64,000 bases of DNA from Crenalkalicoccus roseus (GCF_004761865.1 NZ_SJDM01000006.1:1-64000), one strand, 5' to 3'; shown: positions 53,852 through 64,000, counted from the first letter of the stretch. Numbers and translations are program-made. Notes: generated by a model not told the origin, from the sequence alone.

Positions 53852-55053
53852 TGTTCGACCGCGTCTGGACCGGGGCGCATCTCTGCACCATGGACGGCCC
53901 GCCGGAGGACCCGCTCGGCATCGTCGAGGACGGCGCCATCGCCGCGAAAGACGGGCGCATCGCCTGGATCGGGCGGCGGCGCGACCTGCCCGGCCGCGCG
54001 GCGCAGGCGACGGAGTGCCACGGCGCCTGGATCCTGCCCGGGCTGGTGGACTGCCACACCCACCTCGTCTTCGCCGGCGACCGCGCGGCGGAGTTCGAGC
54101 AGCGCCTCGCCGGTGCGAGCTACGAGGCGATCGCGCGCGCGGGGGGCGGCATCCTCTCCACCGTGCGCGCCACGCGCGCCGCCGGGGAGGACGCGCTGCT
54201 GCGCGAGGCCGAGCCCCGCCTCGTGGGCTTGATGGCGGAGGGGGTGACGACGGTGGAGATCAAGTCCGGCTACGGGCTGAGCCTGGAGGCCGAGCTCGCC
54301 CAGCTCCGCGTCGCCCGCCGCCTCGCCGCCGAGCATCCGGTGGAGGTCGCGACCACCCTGCTCGCCGCCCATGCCGTGCCGCCGGAATTCGCCGGCCGCC
54401 GGGCCGAGTATGCGCGCCACGTGGCGGAGGAGATCCTCCCCGCCGCCGCCGCCTCGGGGCTGGCGGACGCGGTGGACGCCTTCTGCGAGCGCATCGCCTT
54501 CACGCCGGAGGAGACGGAGATGGTGTTCGAGGCCGCGCGCGCCGCCGGGCTGCCGGTGAAGCTGCACGCCGACCAGCTTTCCGACGGCGGCGGCGCCGCG
54601 CTCGCCGCCCGCCACGGCGCACTGTCCGCCGACCACCTGGAATACGCGAATCCGGAGGGGCTCGCCGCCATGGCGCGCGCCGGAAGCGTCGCCGTGCTGC
54701 TGCCCGGCGCCTTCCACTTCCTGCGCGAGGAACGCCGCCCGGACATCGGCGCCATGCGCGCGGCGGGGCTTCGCATGGCGGTGGCGACCGACCTCAATCC
54801 CGGTTCCTCCCCCGCGCTGAGCCTGCTGCTGATGCTGAACCTCGCCTGCACCCTGTTCCGCCTGACCGTCGCCGAGGCGCTGCTCGGCGTGACGCGCCAC
54901 GCCGCCGCCGCGCTCGGCCTCTCTGACCGCGGCCGGCTCGCGCCGGGGCTGCGCTGCGACCTCGCGCTCTACCGCATCGGCCGGCCGGCCGAGCTCTGCT
55001 ACTGGATGGGCGGCAATCCCTGCACCGGCCGCGTGCTCGCGGGGCGCGGATGA
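53851..55053 (+). CDS. hutI: Imidazolonepropionase
   Basis: 400 aa. Amidohydrolase with [18 protein letters not shown] (HTH, about 65-82), [41 protein letters not shown] and [12 protein letters not shown]. It opens imidazolonepropionate to N-formimino-L-glutamate, which HutF then deiminates. The start codon shares one base with the hutH stop, and the next gene overlaps by 4 nt. Confidence 0.97.
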   Translation: MFDRVWTGAHLCTMDGPPEDPLGIVEDGAIAAKDGRIAWIGRRRDLPGRAAQATECHGAWILPGLVDCHTHLVFAGDRAAEFEQRLAGASYEAIARAGGGILSTVRATRAAGEDALLREAEPRLVGLMAEGVTTVEIKSGYGLSLEAELAQLRVARRLAAEHPVEVATTLLAAHAVPPEFAGRRAEYARHVAEEILPAAAASGLADAVDAFCERIAFTPEETEMVFEAARAAGLPVKLHADQLSDGGGAALAARHGALSADHLEYANPEGLAAMARAGSVAVLLPGAFHFLREERRPDIGAMRAAGLRMAVATDLNPGSSPALSLLLMLNLACTLFRLTVAEALLGVTRHAAAALGLSDRGRLAPGLRCDLALYRIGRPAELCYWMGGNPCTGRVLAGRG

Positions 55054-55487
55054 GCGCGCCCTCCCGCGCCGCCATCGAGGCGATCCTGCACGAGGGCGTG
55101 CCCCTGGCGCGCCTCTGGGGGGTGGAGGTGCTCGCCGCCGCGGAGGGACGCGCCACGCTGCGCCTGCCGCGGCGCGGCGACCTGCTCCGCCCCGGCAACA
55201 CCGTCTCCGGCCCGGCGCTGATGGGACTCGCGGACATGGCGGTCTGGGCCGCCCTGCTCTCCGTCACCGGGGGGAAGGACGAGAGCGTCACCTCGACGCT
55301 GACGGCGAATTTCCTCCGCCCCGTCGGTCCCGGCCCGGCGCTCGCCGAGGCGCGGCTCGTCAAGCGCGGCCGGCGCATGGTGTTCGCCGAGGTGCTGCTG
55401 CGCGCCGAAGGCAGCGAGGAGATCGCGATGCACGTCACCTCCACCTGGGCCGTGATCGCCCCCGCGCGGGAGAAGGCGCATGGCTGA
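55050..55487 (+). CDS. PaaI/YbgC-type thioesterase
   Basis: 145 aa hot-dog protein. [24 protein letters not shown] (quoted [19 protein letters not shown]) holds the family helix, with SGP where many PaaI proteins have [23 protein letters not shown] follows. Overlaps hutI and the next hydrolase (4 and 8 nt), so it is part of the hut transcription unit, though it has no known hut role. Confidence 0.82.
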   Translation: MSAPSRAAIEAILHEGVPLARLWGVEVLAAAEGRATLRLPRRGDLLRPGNTVSGPALMGLADMAVWAALLSVTGGKDESVTSTLTANFLRPVGPGPALAEARLVKRGRRMVFAEVLLRAEGSEEIAMHVTSTWAVIAPAREKAHG

Positions 55488-56223
55488 GCCGTCCGGCCGG
55501 CCCCGGACCTTCGTGCTGCTGCACGGCGCCTGGCATGGCGGCTGGTGCTGGCGGGAGGTGGCGGCGGCGCTCGGCGCCCGGGGCCACCGCGTCACCACCC
55601 CCACCCAGACCGGCCTCGGCGAGCGGCGCCACCTGCTCTCGGCGCAGATCACGCCGGAGACCTTCGTCGCCGACCTCGTCGGGCACGTCGAGGCGGAGGA
55701 GCTGTCCGACATCGTGCTGGTCGGCCACAGCTTCGGCGGCATCGCCATCTCCGGCGCCGCCGACCGCGTGCCGGAGCGCATCCGCCACCTCGTCTATCTC
55801 GACAGCCTCATCCTCGAGGACGGCCAGGCGCCCTTCGACCTGGTGCCGCCGGAGGTGGCGGCGGCGCGGCGGGCACTGGCCCGCGAACAGGGCGCGGGCA
55901 TCGCCATCCCGCCGCCCCCCGTCGCCTCCTTCGGGATTCCGGAGGACCATCCCCTCGCCCCCTGGGTGGCGCGGCGCCTGACGCCCCATCCGCTCGGCGC
56001 CTACGAGACGCCGCTGCGCCTGCGCAACCCGCCCGGCAACGGGCTGCCCCGCACCTACATCGCCTGCACCGATCCGCCCTATGCGCCGCTCGAGCGCGTA
56101 TGGCACTGGGTGCGGGAACGTCCCGGCTGGGGGTGGGAGGAGATCGCCACCGGCCACGATGCCATGGTGACGGCGCCGGAGGCCCTGGCGCGGCTGCTGG
56201 AGCGGATCGCCGAGACCGGCTGA
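55480..56223 (+). CDS. Alpha/beta hydrolase (esterase, methyl-salicylate-esterase-like)
   Basis: 247 aa. FVLLHGAWHGGWCWREVAAAL (quoted LLHGAWHGGWCWREV) and TPTQTGLGERRHLLS are typical of small esterases related to plant hydroxynitrile lyase/methyl salicylate esterase. Ser nucleophile in LVGHSFGGIAISG and His in IATGHDAMVTAPEAL. It is the last gene of the hut-containing run. Substrate unknown. Confidence 0.85.
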   Translation: MAEPSGRPRTFVLLHGAWHGGWCWREVAAALGARGHRVTTPTQTGLGERRHLLSAQITPETFVADLVGHVEAEELSDIVLVGHSFGGIAISGAADRVPERIRHLVYLDSLILEDGQAPFDLVPPEVAAARRALAREQGAGIAIPPPPVASFGIPEDHPLAPWVARRLTPHPLGAYETPLRLRNPPGNGLPRTYIACTDPPYAPLERVWHWVRERPGWGWEEIATGHDAMVTAPEALARLLERIAETG

Positions 56224-56271
56224 CGCTCCAGCGCGCAAGGGCGGCGTGACCCGGGGCGGCGCCTGGGATAA

Positions 56272-56285
56272 TTGATCCCCCGCAA
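56272..56285 (+). promoter_or_regulatory. FixK/FNR-type box upstream of the CBS/BON gene
   Basis: TTGATCCCCCGCAA fits TTGA-N6-(T/G)CAA and differs from the hsp20 box (43186-43199) at only two spacer positions. It is 55 bp before the ATG; with a class II geometry transcription would start about 20 nt before it. No clear -10 is visible in the GC-rich stretch between. Confidence 0.6.
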
Positions 56286-56340
56286 TGCTCCGCCGCGCGC
56301 GGCCTGCTCCGCTGCGCGGGAGGAGAGGGAGACCATCGCC

Positions 56341-57036
56341 ATGCGCGCCGCCGACATCATGACCACCAGCCTGCTCACCCTCTCGCCGGACCTGCCGGTG
56401 GCGACGGCGGCGCGCATGCTCGCCGAGCGCGGCGTCTCCGGCGCGCCGGTCCTGGACAAGGACGGCAAGCTGCTCGGCATCCTGACCGAGGGAGACCTGA
56501 TCCGCCGCCTGGCCGCGGTGACGGAAAAGCCCCGCTCCTGGTTCCTCGGCCTGTTCGGCTCCGCCGCCGCGCAGGCCGACCACTACGCGCGCAGCCACGG
56601 CCGGCTCGTGCGCGACGTGATGACCACCGCGGTCGAGACGGTGGGGGAAGACACGCCGGTCGAGCAGGTCGCGGCTCTGCTCGAGAAGCGCAACATCCGC
56701 CGCCTGCCGGTGGTGGACCGGGAGGGCAGGCTGGTCGGCATCGTCTCCCGCGCCGACCTGCTGAAGGTGAGCCTGGAGGCGCCGCCGGCCGCGCCAGCCG
56801 CCGCCTCGGACGCGGAGATCCGCCGCGCCCTCTCCCGCGCCATGCGCGAGCAGCCCTGGATAGATGCCTACTTCATCTTCCCGGAGGTGCAGGACGGCGT
56901 CGTCACCATCCGCGGCTTCTGCCGTTCGGAAGAGGTGAAGCGCGGCCTGCGCGTGCTGGCCGAGGGCATTCCCGGCGTGCGCGAGGTGCGCATCGAGACC
57001 GACCCGACGCCGCCGGTGCTGCTCGGCGCGCCCTGA
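56341..57036 (+). CDS. CBS-domain pair with C-terminal BON domain
   Basis: 231 aa. Two CBS domains (AADIMTTSLLTLSPDLPVATAARMLAE in part; VSGAPVLDKDGKLLGILTEGD; and VRDVMTTAVETVGEDTPVEQVAALL in part, IRRLPVVDREGRLVGIVSRAD) form an adenosyl-nucleotide-binding module, followed by a BON-like domain (about 150-220, VVTIRGFCRSEEVKRGLRVLAEGIPGVREV, quoted here in part). Cytoplasmic, no signal. Such proteins are common in alphaproteobacterial stress sets. GGAGAGGGAG precedes the ATG. Confidence 0.9.
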   Translation: MRAADIMTTSLLTLSPDLPVATAARMLAERGVSGAPVLDKDGKLLGILTEGDLIRRLAAVTEKPRSWFLGLFGSAAAQADHYARSHGRLVRDVMTTAVETVGEDTPVEQVAALLEKRNIRRLPVVDREGRLVGIVSRADLLKVSLEAPPAAPAAASDAEIRRALSRAMREQPWIDAYFIFPEVQDGVVTIRGFCRSEEVKRGLRVLAEGIPGVREVRIETDPTPPVLLGAP

Positions 57037-57166
57037 CGGCGGTTCCGCCGGCGGCCGCATTCCCCGGGCCCGGCTGGCCGTGGCACGGCCGGTCGCGATC
57101 GCTCCCTGGGATGCGGCCCGCGCCGGCGCCCGAGGGTGGATCGGCCATGATCCACGAGACTCGGCA

Positions 57167-58477
57167 TCAGTCCCGCCGGTCGTTCCAGCGGTTCCGCGCC
57201 ACCTGCCAGGCGATGCCGAGGGCACGGAACCGGTGGCCGAATACGGTCCTGAGCCGCGTCTCCACCGGCGCCGCGATCTCCCGCGCCGGCACGCCGGCCG
57301 AGGCGCGGGCCAGCTCCCGCCCGAGCGCGGTGGCGAGCGCGACGCCGCGGCCGTTGCAGCCGGTCCAGGCCAGCACCCCCGGCGCCAGCTCATAGACATG
57401 CGGCAGCCGGTCGGCGGTGCCGCCGACATAGCCCCACCACACGTAGTCGAACCGTACCTCGCCGAGCTGCGGGAAGACGCGGGCAAGGCGGGCGCCGATG
57501 CGCCGGCGGATCCGCCCCTCCCAGCCGAGCGGCAGGATCAGCCCGCCGCCCGTCACCAGCCGTCCCTCCGCGTCGAAGCGGAAGAAGTGCAGGTCGCCGC
57601 GGGTGTCGGACAGCGCGTGCCCGCCGGGCAGGATGGTGCCGCGGATGTTGTCCGACAGGACCGGCGTGGCCATCTGATAGCTCCGCACCGGCACCACGCT
57701 GCGGTGCAGGCCGGGCCAGAGGCCGGGCGGGGTATGGGCGTTGGTGGCGAGGATCACCCGCTCCGCCCTGAGCGCGCCTTCGGGCGTCGCCAGGCGCCAG
57801 CCCGTCCCCTCGCGCGCGAGGGCGGTCACGCGGCTGCGGGTGTGCACCACCGCGCCGGCGCGGATCGCCGCCCCGGCGAGGCCGCGGGCGAAGCCGAGCG
57901 GGTTGATCCGCCCGCCGGTCGGGTTCTCCCACCCGCCATGCCAGTGCCCGCTGCCGGCGAGCGCCGCCATCTCCTCGCGCGAGAGCAGGCGCACCGGCGC
58001 GCCGCGCCGCGCCCATTGCCGCACGCGGCTCTCCACCAGCCTCATGCGGGAGGGGCGGTGCGCCGGCTGCAGCCACCCGTTCTGCACCGCCTCCGCCCGC
58101 ATGCCGTGCTTGCGGATCAGCTCGAAGACCAGGGCGGCGCTGTCGCGGATCAGCCCGACCAGCGCCTCGCCCTTCTCCGCCCCGCCAAGCTCCCGCGGCA
58201 CGCTGGCCACGATGGCGTCCGGGTCGGCGCGCGACAGGGTGGGAATGACCTGGCCGTTGTTGCGCCCCGAGGCGCCCCAGCCGATCTCGGCGGCCTCCAG
58301 CACGGTGCAGGGAATGCCCGCCTCGGCCAGGTGCAGCGCGGCGGAAAGGCCGGTGTAGCCGGCGCCGATCACGGCGACGCCCGTGCGCGCCTCGCCGCGC
58401 AGCGGCGCGGTCGGCGGGGCGGGCGGCGCCGTCGCGGCCCAGAGGCTCCTCGGCATGGCGGGCGGCGCGTCGGGCAT
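57167..58477 (-). CDS. FAD-dependent oxidoreductase (DAO family, PuuB-like)
   Basis: 436 aa from ATG 58477. FAD-binding TGVAVIGAGYTGLSAALHLAEAG (quoted VAVIGAGYTGLSAALHLAE), GWGASGRNNGQVIP, and C-terminal GCNGRGVALATALGRELA match the D-amino-acid-oxidase/gamma-glutamylputrescine-oxidase group. It oxidises an amine or amino acid. The frame remains open upstream to 58999 without a family match, so the internal ATG is preferred. No putrescine genes are nearby; substrate unknown. Confidence 0.85.
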   Translation of the reverse strand: MPDAPPAMPRSLWAATAPPAPPTAPLRGEARTGVAVIGAGYTGLSAALHLAEAGIPCTVLEAAEIGWGASGRNNGQVIPTLSRADPDAIVASVPRELGGAEKGEALVGLIRDSAALVFELIRKHGMRAEAVQNGWLQPAHRPSRMRLVESRVRQWARRGAPVRLLSREEMAALAGSGHWHGGWENPTGGRINPLGFARGLAGAAIRAGAVVHTRSRVTALAREGTGWRLATPEGALRAERVILATNAHTPPGLWPGLHRSVVPVRSYQMATPVLSDNIRGTILPGGHALSDTRGDLHFFRFDAEGRLVTGGGLILPLGWEGRIRRRIGARLARVFPQLGEVRFDYVWWGYVGGTADRLPHVYELAPGVLAWTGCNGRGVALATALGRELARASAGVPAREIAAPVETRLRTVFGHRFRALGIAWQVARNRWNDRRD

Positions 58478-58605
58478 CGGGGCCTCCTCGGTGGCGCGGG
58501 TCCTGGGACCGTTCTCCCTGGCCGCGCCCGCGGGAACGGCCCCAGCGCGTGTGTTCGTGCCGGCCGGATCGCGCGCCCGGCCGCTTCCAGACGCCGCGAT
58601 CCGCC

Positions 58606-59196
58606 CTAACCCGCCCGCAGCCGCTCCGGGATCGGCAGGCCGAGGCGCACCGGCACCCGCCACAGCTCGCGCACCGTGCGCAGCGTGACGAAGCCGGCGG
58701 CGCGATAGTTCGGCAGCGCCCGCGGATGGTCGGCGGTGCAGGTGTTCACCGTCACCGCCCGCGCGCCCTCGGCCCAGGCGGCGTCCACCGCATGGCGCAG
58801 GAAGGCACGCCCGAGCCCCTGCCCGATGGCGTGCGGCAGCAGCCCGAAATAGGCGAGGTTCACCGCCGGCCGGTTGCGGCGGTCGAGTTCGTAGAACCCC
58901 GCCGGCTCGCCGCCGCGGTAGAGCACGTGCACCGAGATGACTGGGTCGGCGAGGAGGGCGGCGAGCTCGGCGTCGGAGAGGGTGCGTCGCAGCCACCACA
59001 CGTAGTCGTGCCCCACCGTGTCGTAGAGGTAGCGGTAGAAGCGCACGGTGCAGCGCGCGAGGCGCTCCACCCGCGCATCGGCCGGCAGGGCCGGGGCGGG
59101 GTCGCGCGGGGGGCGGTCCATGCGCAGGAAGGTCACGTCCACCGCGACCGGCACCACCGCCTCGGGCGCCGCGCCGCCCGCCCCCGGCATGCGCAC
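58606..59196 (-). CDS. GNAT-family N-acetyltransferase
   Basis: 196 aa from a GTG at 59196, or 194 aa from ATG 59190. The acetyl-CoA-binding region is [28 protein letters not shown] (quoted [19 protein letters not shown], about 125-143), with [19 protein letters not shown] typical of GNAT C-termini. It starts 2 nt after the rpoD stop, so it may be expressed from the rpoD transcript. Substrate unknown. Confidence 0.87.
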   Translation of the reverse strand: MRMPGAGGAAPEAVVPVAVDVTFLRMDRPPRDPAPALPADARVERLARCTVRFYRYLYDTVGHDYVWWLRRTLSDAELAALLADPVISVHVLYRGGEPAGFYELDRRNRPAVNLAYFGLLPHAIGQGLGRAFLRHAVDAAWAEGARAVTVNTCTADHPRALPNYRAAGFVTLRTVRELWRVPVRLGLPIPERLRAG

Positions 59197-59197
59197 C

Positions 59198-61114
<1,917 letters not shown>

Positions 61115-61217
61115 TCGCTGCTCCATCAACGCGCCGGGCCGGCAGAGCCCATCGGGGCCGGACGGCCCGCAGGAAGACGCCCCCGGCCGCGACGGCCGAC
61201 GGGGAAGTGCCACCACG

Positions 61218-63029
61218 CTATGTCATGGAAGTCTGCCCGGCCTCGCCCGCCCGCAGGGAGGCGAGGGCCGCGGTCAGGCGAATCAGGCGCTGCTGCGCCG
61301 AAGGGTGGTTGGTCTCGACCAGTTTCCGCTTCGCCTCGGCGCAATCCGCGACAAGCTCCGCCTCGCCTCGCAGCAGGCCGAAGAAGTGCCACCAGCCGTC
61401 CAGCGCTTCTCCGGGCTGCGCCTCGGGACGGCTGGCCTCGCACAGGCCTGGCGTCCCGAAGACCCAGGCGATGGCATCCCCCAGCCCGCTTCTGGCGAGT
61501 TGGTCCATCAGCAGCGCCGAGTCAAGCGCGCCGCCCTGCGCGGCGCAGGAGAGCAGCGCCGCCTGCAGCCGCGCGCAGGAGCCTTCCGGCATGTCGAGGG
61601 CGGCCAGCGCCTCCACCACCTCGGGCAGCAGCAGCGGGTGGCGAAGGAGGATGGCCAGCAGGTTGCGGGCCCGCTCCAGCCGCGCCGCGGCGGGATCGGG
61701 CGGCAGGCGCGGCCCGGCGGGGGCGCGTGAGGCCGCCCGGGCCGGCCCCGCCGCCCGCCGCGGCCTGTAGGCGGCGTAGAACTGGTCGAGCGCGTGCCGC
61801 CGCCACTCCTCGGCCAGGGCGCGGTGCGGGATCAGGCCGCAGAGGCGCAGGATCTCCTCCTTGGCGGCGGCCCGCTGCGTCGGGGTCGCATCGCCCTTCG
61901 CGTCCCGCGCCAGGCCGAGGATCGCGTCCTCCAGCCGCCGCGCCGCCGCCAGCACCGCCTCGAAGCCCCGCCTTCCCTGGCGCTGCAGCAGCGTGTCCGG
62001 ATCCTCGCCGGGCGGCAGGGTGGCGAGGCGGAGGCTGCGCCCGGGCCGCAGCCGCGGCAGGGCGAGCTCCGCGGCCCGCGCCGCCGCCCGCGCGCCGGCG
62101 GCGTCGCCGTCGAAGCAGAGCACCGGCTCGGGGCTGAGCTGCCACAGCGCCTCGAGCTGCTCCTCCGTCAGCGCCGTGCCCAAGGGGGCGACGGCGCCGG
62201 CGAAGCCCGCCTGGTGCAGGGCGATGACATCCATGTAGCCCTCCACCGCCACCACCGCGGCGCCGCGGAACGCCCCCTCCCGCGCCAGATCGAGGCCATA
62301 GAGGCTGTGCCGCTTGCGGAACAGCGCCGTCTCCGGCCCGTTGACGTATTTCGGCTGCCCCTCGCCGAGGATCCGCCCGCCGAAGCTGACGGTGCGCCCG
62401 CGGCGGTCGCGGATCGGGAAGATCACGCGCTGGAAGAACAGGTCCACGAGGCCGGAGCGGGGGTCGTCGGGATCGCGCGGCTTCATCAGCCCCGCCGCGA
62501 CGAGCTGCGCCGGCTCGATCCCCTCCGCCTTCAGCTCCGCCGCCAGCGCCCCCCGCCCCTCCCCGGCCCAGCCGAGGCCGAAGCGGGCGATGGTTTCCTC
62601 CGTGAGGCCGCGGCGGCGCAGGTAGTCGAGCGCGGCGCGCCCTTCGGGCAGGCGCAGGCGGCGGCGGAAGGCGGCCTCGGCGGCGGCGAGCACGGCATGG
62701 AGATCGCGCGCCCGCGCCTCCCGCGCCGCCGCCTCGCGCGAGGGCTTCGGCACCTCGATCCCCGCCTCGGCGGCGAGGCGCTCCACCGCCTCGGGGAAGG
62801 AGGCGCCCTCGGCGCGCATGACGAAGCTGATCGCGTCGCCATGGGCGCCGCAGCCGAAGCAGTGGAAATGGTCGTCGTAGACGTAGAAGCTCGGCGTCTT
62901 CTCGTTGTGGAAGGGGCAGCAGCCCTTCCACTGCCGCCCGTTGCGCACGAGGCGCACCTTCCGCCCGATCAGCGCCGGCAGCGGCGTGCGGGCGCGCAGC
63001 TCGTCGAGGAAGGCGGGAGGCAGGGCCAT
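61218..63029 (-). CDS. dnaG: DNA primase
   Basis: 603 aa. N-terminal zinc-binding domain [20 protein letters not shown]...[10 protein letters not shown] (Cys-His-Cys-Cys), TOPRIM catalytic core with [18 protein letters not shown] and [15 protein letters not shown], and a C-terminal DnaB-interaction region. It makes RNA primers for replication. Order yqeY-dnaG-rpoD on the minus strand. The 103-bp gap to rpoD shows no convincing promoter. Confidence 0.96.
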   Translation of the reverse strand: MALPPAFLDELRARTPLPALIGRKVRLVRNGRQWKGCCPFHNEKTPSFYVYDDHFHCFGCGAHGDAISFVMRAEGASFPEAVERLAAEAGIEVPKPSREAAAREARARDLHAVLAAAEAAFRRRLRLPEGRAALDYLRRRGLTEETIARFGLGWAGEGRGALAAELKAEGIEPAQLVAAGLMKPRDPDDPRSGLVDLFFQRVIFPIRDRRGRTVSFGGRILGEGQPKYVNGPETALFRKRHSLYGLDLAREGAFRGAAVVAVEGYMDVIALHQAGFAGAVAPLGTALTEEQLEALWQLSPEPVLCFDGDAAGARAAARAAELALPRLRPGRSLRLATLPPGEDPDTLLQRQGRRGFEAVLAAARRLEDAILGLARDAKGDATPTQRAAAKEEILRLCGLIPHRALAEEWRRHALDQFYAAYRPRRAAGPARAASRAPAGPRLPPDPAAARLERARNLLAILLRHPLLLPEVVEALAALDMPEGSCARLQAALLSCAAQGGALDSALLMDQLARSGLGDAIAWVFGTPGLCEASRPEAQPGEALDGWWHFFGLLRGEAELVADCAEAKRKLVETNHPSAQQRLIRLTAALASLRAGEAGQTSMT

Positions 63030-63101
63030 GCGAGGGGAAGTCTAGCGCCTGCCGCGCCCCCCGCCAGGGGCGGCCCGCAAAAGAAGGGAGAAACCGCGGG
63101 T

Positions 63102-63569
63102 TCAGCCGCCGAGCGCCTCCTTCACCAGCGGCCCCGCCCGGGAGAGGTCCATGCTCGCCGCGTGCCTGGCCCGCAGCAGGGCCATCACCTTGCCCATCTC
63201 CTTCACCCCGCTCGCCCCGGATTCGGCGATCGCGGCGCGGATCGCCTCCCGCATCGCCGCCTCGTCCATCTGCCGCGGCAGGAAGGATTCGATGACGCGG
63301 ATCTCCGCCTCCTCCTTCTCCGCGAGTTCGGGGCGGTTGCCCTGGCGGTAGAGCTCGGCGCTCTCCCGCCGCGACTTCACCATGCCCCGCAGCATGGTGG
63401 CGATCTGCTCGTCCGGCACCCTTTCCACGCCCGAGGGGCGGGCGGCGATGTCGGTCTCCTTCAGCTTCGCCATGATCATGCGGATGGTGGAGGTGCGGGC
63501 GGCATCGCCCGCCTTCATCGCCGCCTTCATCTCCTCGCTGAGGCGGCTGCGCAGGTCCTCGGCCATCAT
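63102..63569 (-). CDS. GatB/YqeY-domain protein
   Basis: 155 aa from ATG 63569 (AAGGAG at 5 nt). MAEDLRSRLSEEMKAAMKAGDA, RTSTIRMIMAKLKETDIAARP and SFLPRQMDEAAMREAIRAAI match YqeY, which resembles the tRNA-binding tail of GatB; function unsettled. A good -10 (TATAGA, minus strand, 63596-63591) lies 21 bp upstream with no clear -35. The divergent gene is carA, the common alphaproteobacterial arrangement. Confidence 0.93.
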   Translation of the reverse strand: MMAEDLRSRLSEEMKAAMKAGDAARTSTIRMIMAKLKETDIAARPSGVERVPDEQIATMLRGMVKSRRESAELYRQGNRPELAEKEEAEIRVIESFLPRQMDEAAMREAIRAAIAESGASGVKEMGKVMALLRARHAASMDLSRAGPLVKEALGG

Positions 63570-63630
63570 GCGGTCTCCTTCCTGCCCTTCTCTATAGGGC
63601 GCCCCCGTGGGCGGCGCACGGGGCCGCGGA

Positions 63631-63647
63631 CGGGAAACGCTTTCCGG
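63631..63647. promoter_or_regulatory. Second, imperfect copy of the carA palindrome
   Basis: CGGGAAACGCTTTCCGG has the same 17-bp layout (GGGAAA-N3-TTTCC) as the palindrome at 63668-63684, with centres 37 bp apart. It lies between the divergent carA and yqeY and could be an auxiliary operator. Confidence 0.5.
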
Positions 63648-63661
63648 ACCCATCAGGCGGC

Positions 63662-63690
63662 TTGTATTGGGAAATATTTTCCCACATAGT
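63662..63690 (+). promoter_or_regulatory. carA promoter with a 17-bp palindromic operator as spacer
   Basis: TTGTAT (63662-63667) and CATAGT (63685-63690) are separated by exactly 17 bp, and the spacer is the perfect palindrome TGGGAAATATTTTCCCA (63668-63684). The predicted transcript start (about 7 nt after the -10) coincides with the ATG at 63697, which suggests a leaderless mRNA; no Shine-Dalgarno sequence is present at a workable distance. Confidence 0.65.
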
Positions 63691-63696
63691 GGGGCC

Positions 63697-64000
63697 ATGC
63701 GGACGGTCGAGGACATCATCGCCCTGCTCGGCGGCCCGGAGGCCGCGGCGCAGCGCTGCGGCATCGGCACCGAGGCGGTGCGCAAATGGCGCCAGGCCCG
63801 CGCCATCCCGCCGAGGCACTGGCCGGCGATCCTCGCCGCCACCGGCCTCTCCCTCTCCGACCTTCCCGGCGCCCCCGTTGCGGAGACCCCTGCCCCCATG
63901 GCCCATCCGGACAGCCCCCCCGACGGCACGGCCCCCACCCGCGCACCCGACGGCGCGACCGCCTGCCTCGTGCTCGGCGACGGCACGGTGCTCTGGGGGG
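63697..64000 (+). CDS. carA: Carbamoyl-phosphate synthase small subunit with an N-terminal helix-turn-helix domain (runs off the window)
   Basis: 101 codons visible. Residues 1-57 (MRTVEDIIALLGG, EAAAQRCGIGTEAVRKWRQA, IPPRHWPAILAATGLSLSDL) read as a Cro/YdaS-like helix-turn-helix: two helices, then AVRKWRQARAIP as the recognition region. A Pro/Ala-rich linker follows (about 58-84), then GATACLVLGDGTVLWG from residue 85, the start of the CarA fold (CarA proteins begin with xLVLxDGTxFxG). CarA is the glutaminase subunit for arginine and pyrimidine synthesis. Identity rests on this short segment plus the conserved neighbourhood (divergent yqeY-dnaG-rpoD). Confidence 0.85.
   Translation, partial: MRTVEDIIALLGGPEAAAQRCGIGTEAVRKWRQARAIPPRHWPAILAATGLSLSDLPGAPVAETPAPMAHPDSPPDGTAPTRAPDGATACLVLGDGTVLWG

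Noticed and set aside
57080-58609. Plus-strand open frame of 509 codons opposite the FAD oxidoreductase gene
   Set aside because: Low-complexity Arg/Gly/Ala/His translation without motifs; the minus strand carries intact FAD-binding and family motifs.
61115-61217. Sigma-54-like TGGCAC element between dnaG and rpoD
   Set aside because: The matching TTGC-type -12 element is absent at the required distance.

Overview
The window is about 64 kb of very GC-rich DNA, densely packed with short gaps and many 1-8 nt gene overlaps. Gene order and protein types point to an alphaproteobacterium, most likely Acetobacteraceae (Roseomonas-like). The evidence is the metK-trmB-rimP-nusA-ylxR-infB block, the carA/yqeY-dnaG-rpoD block, minCDE, HutF-type histidine degradation and tripartite-type (Bug) binding proteins. 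This is inference from content; no 16S or marker comparison was possible. I saw no rRNA, tRNA, CRISPR array, phage or insertion sequence.

Layout. 1-6.2 kb (minus): translation/transcription core (infB start, ylxR, nusA, rimP, trmB, metK) and dapB. 6.5-15.7 kb (plus): a MarR regulator, benzoylformate decarboxylase, an aldehyde dehydrogenase, a complete Liv-type ABC importer and an orphan Bug binding protein; this reads as uptake and conversion of an aromatic 2-oxoacid such as benzoylformate to benzoate. 15.8-17.8 kb (minus): minE-minD-minC. 18-23.9 kb: small metabolic genes (two thioesterases, D-2-hydroxyacid dehydrogenase, M20-type amidohydrolase, cyclase-family hydrolase, TPP enzyme). 24-31 kb (plus): a seven-gene operon joining succinate dehydrogenase-like subunits, a DUF3604 protein and a two-subunit fumarase/tartrate dehydratase. 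31-35.4 kb: Mn catalase, chrB-chrA, two DUF genes. 35.4-43 kb: SbmA-like ABC protein, a frameshifted Sel1/trypsin gene, YihY, RecQ, an OmpA-like lipoprotein and an orphan radical SAM protein. 43-48.3 kb: hsp20, a protein of unknown family, cydDC. 48.3-56.2 kb: hut genes (hutF divergent from hutU-hutH-hutI) mixed with two alpha/beta hydrolases and a thioesterase. 56.3-59.2 kb: CBS/BON protein, FAD oxidoreductase, GNAT. 59.2-64 kb: rpoD-dnaG-yqeY and, divergent, the start of carA.

Most notable regulatory readings. (1) carA begins with a helix-turn-helix domain and its likely promoter has a perfect 17-bp palindrome exactly filling the -35/-10 spacer, with the predicted transcript start at the ATG. 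(2) rimP-nusA-ylxR-infB has a promoter followed by a short leader that ends in a textbook intrinsic terminator abutting the rimP start codon. (3) hsp20 and the CBS/BON gene share nearly identical FixK/FNR-type boxes. (4) A Sel1-trypsin gene carries three frameshifts but otherwise keeps all its domains. The most promising undescribed metabolic unit is the 24-31 kb operon.
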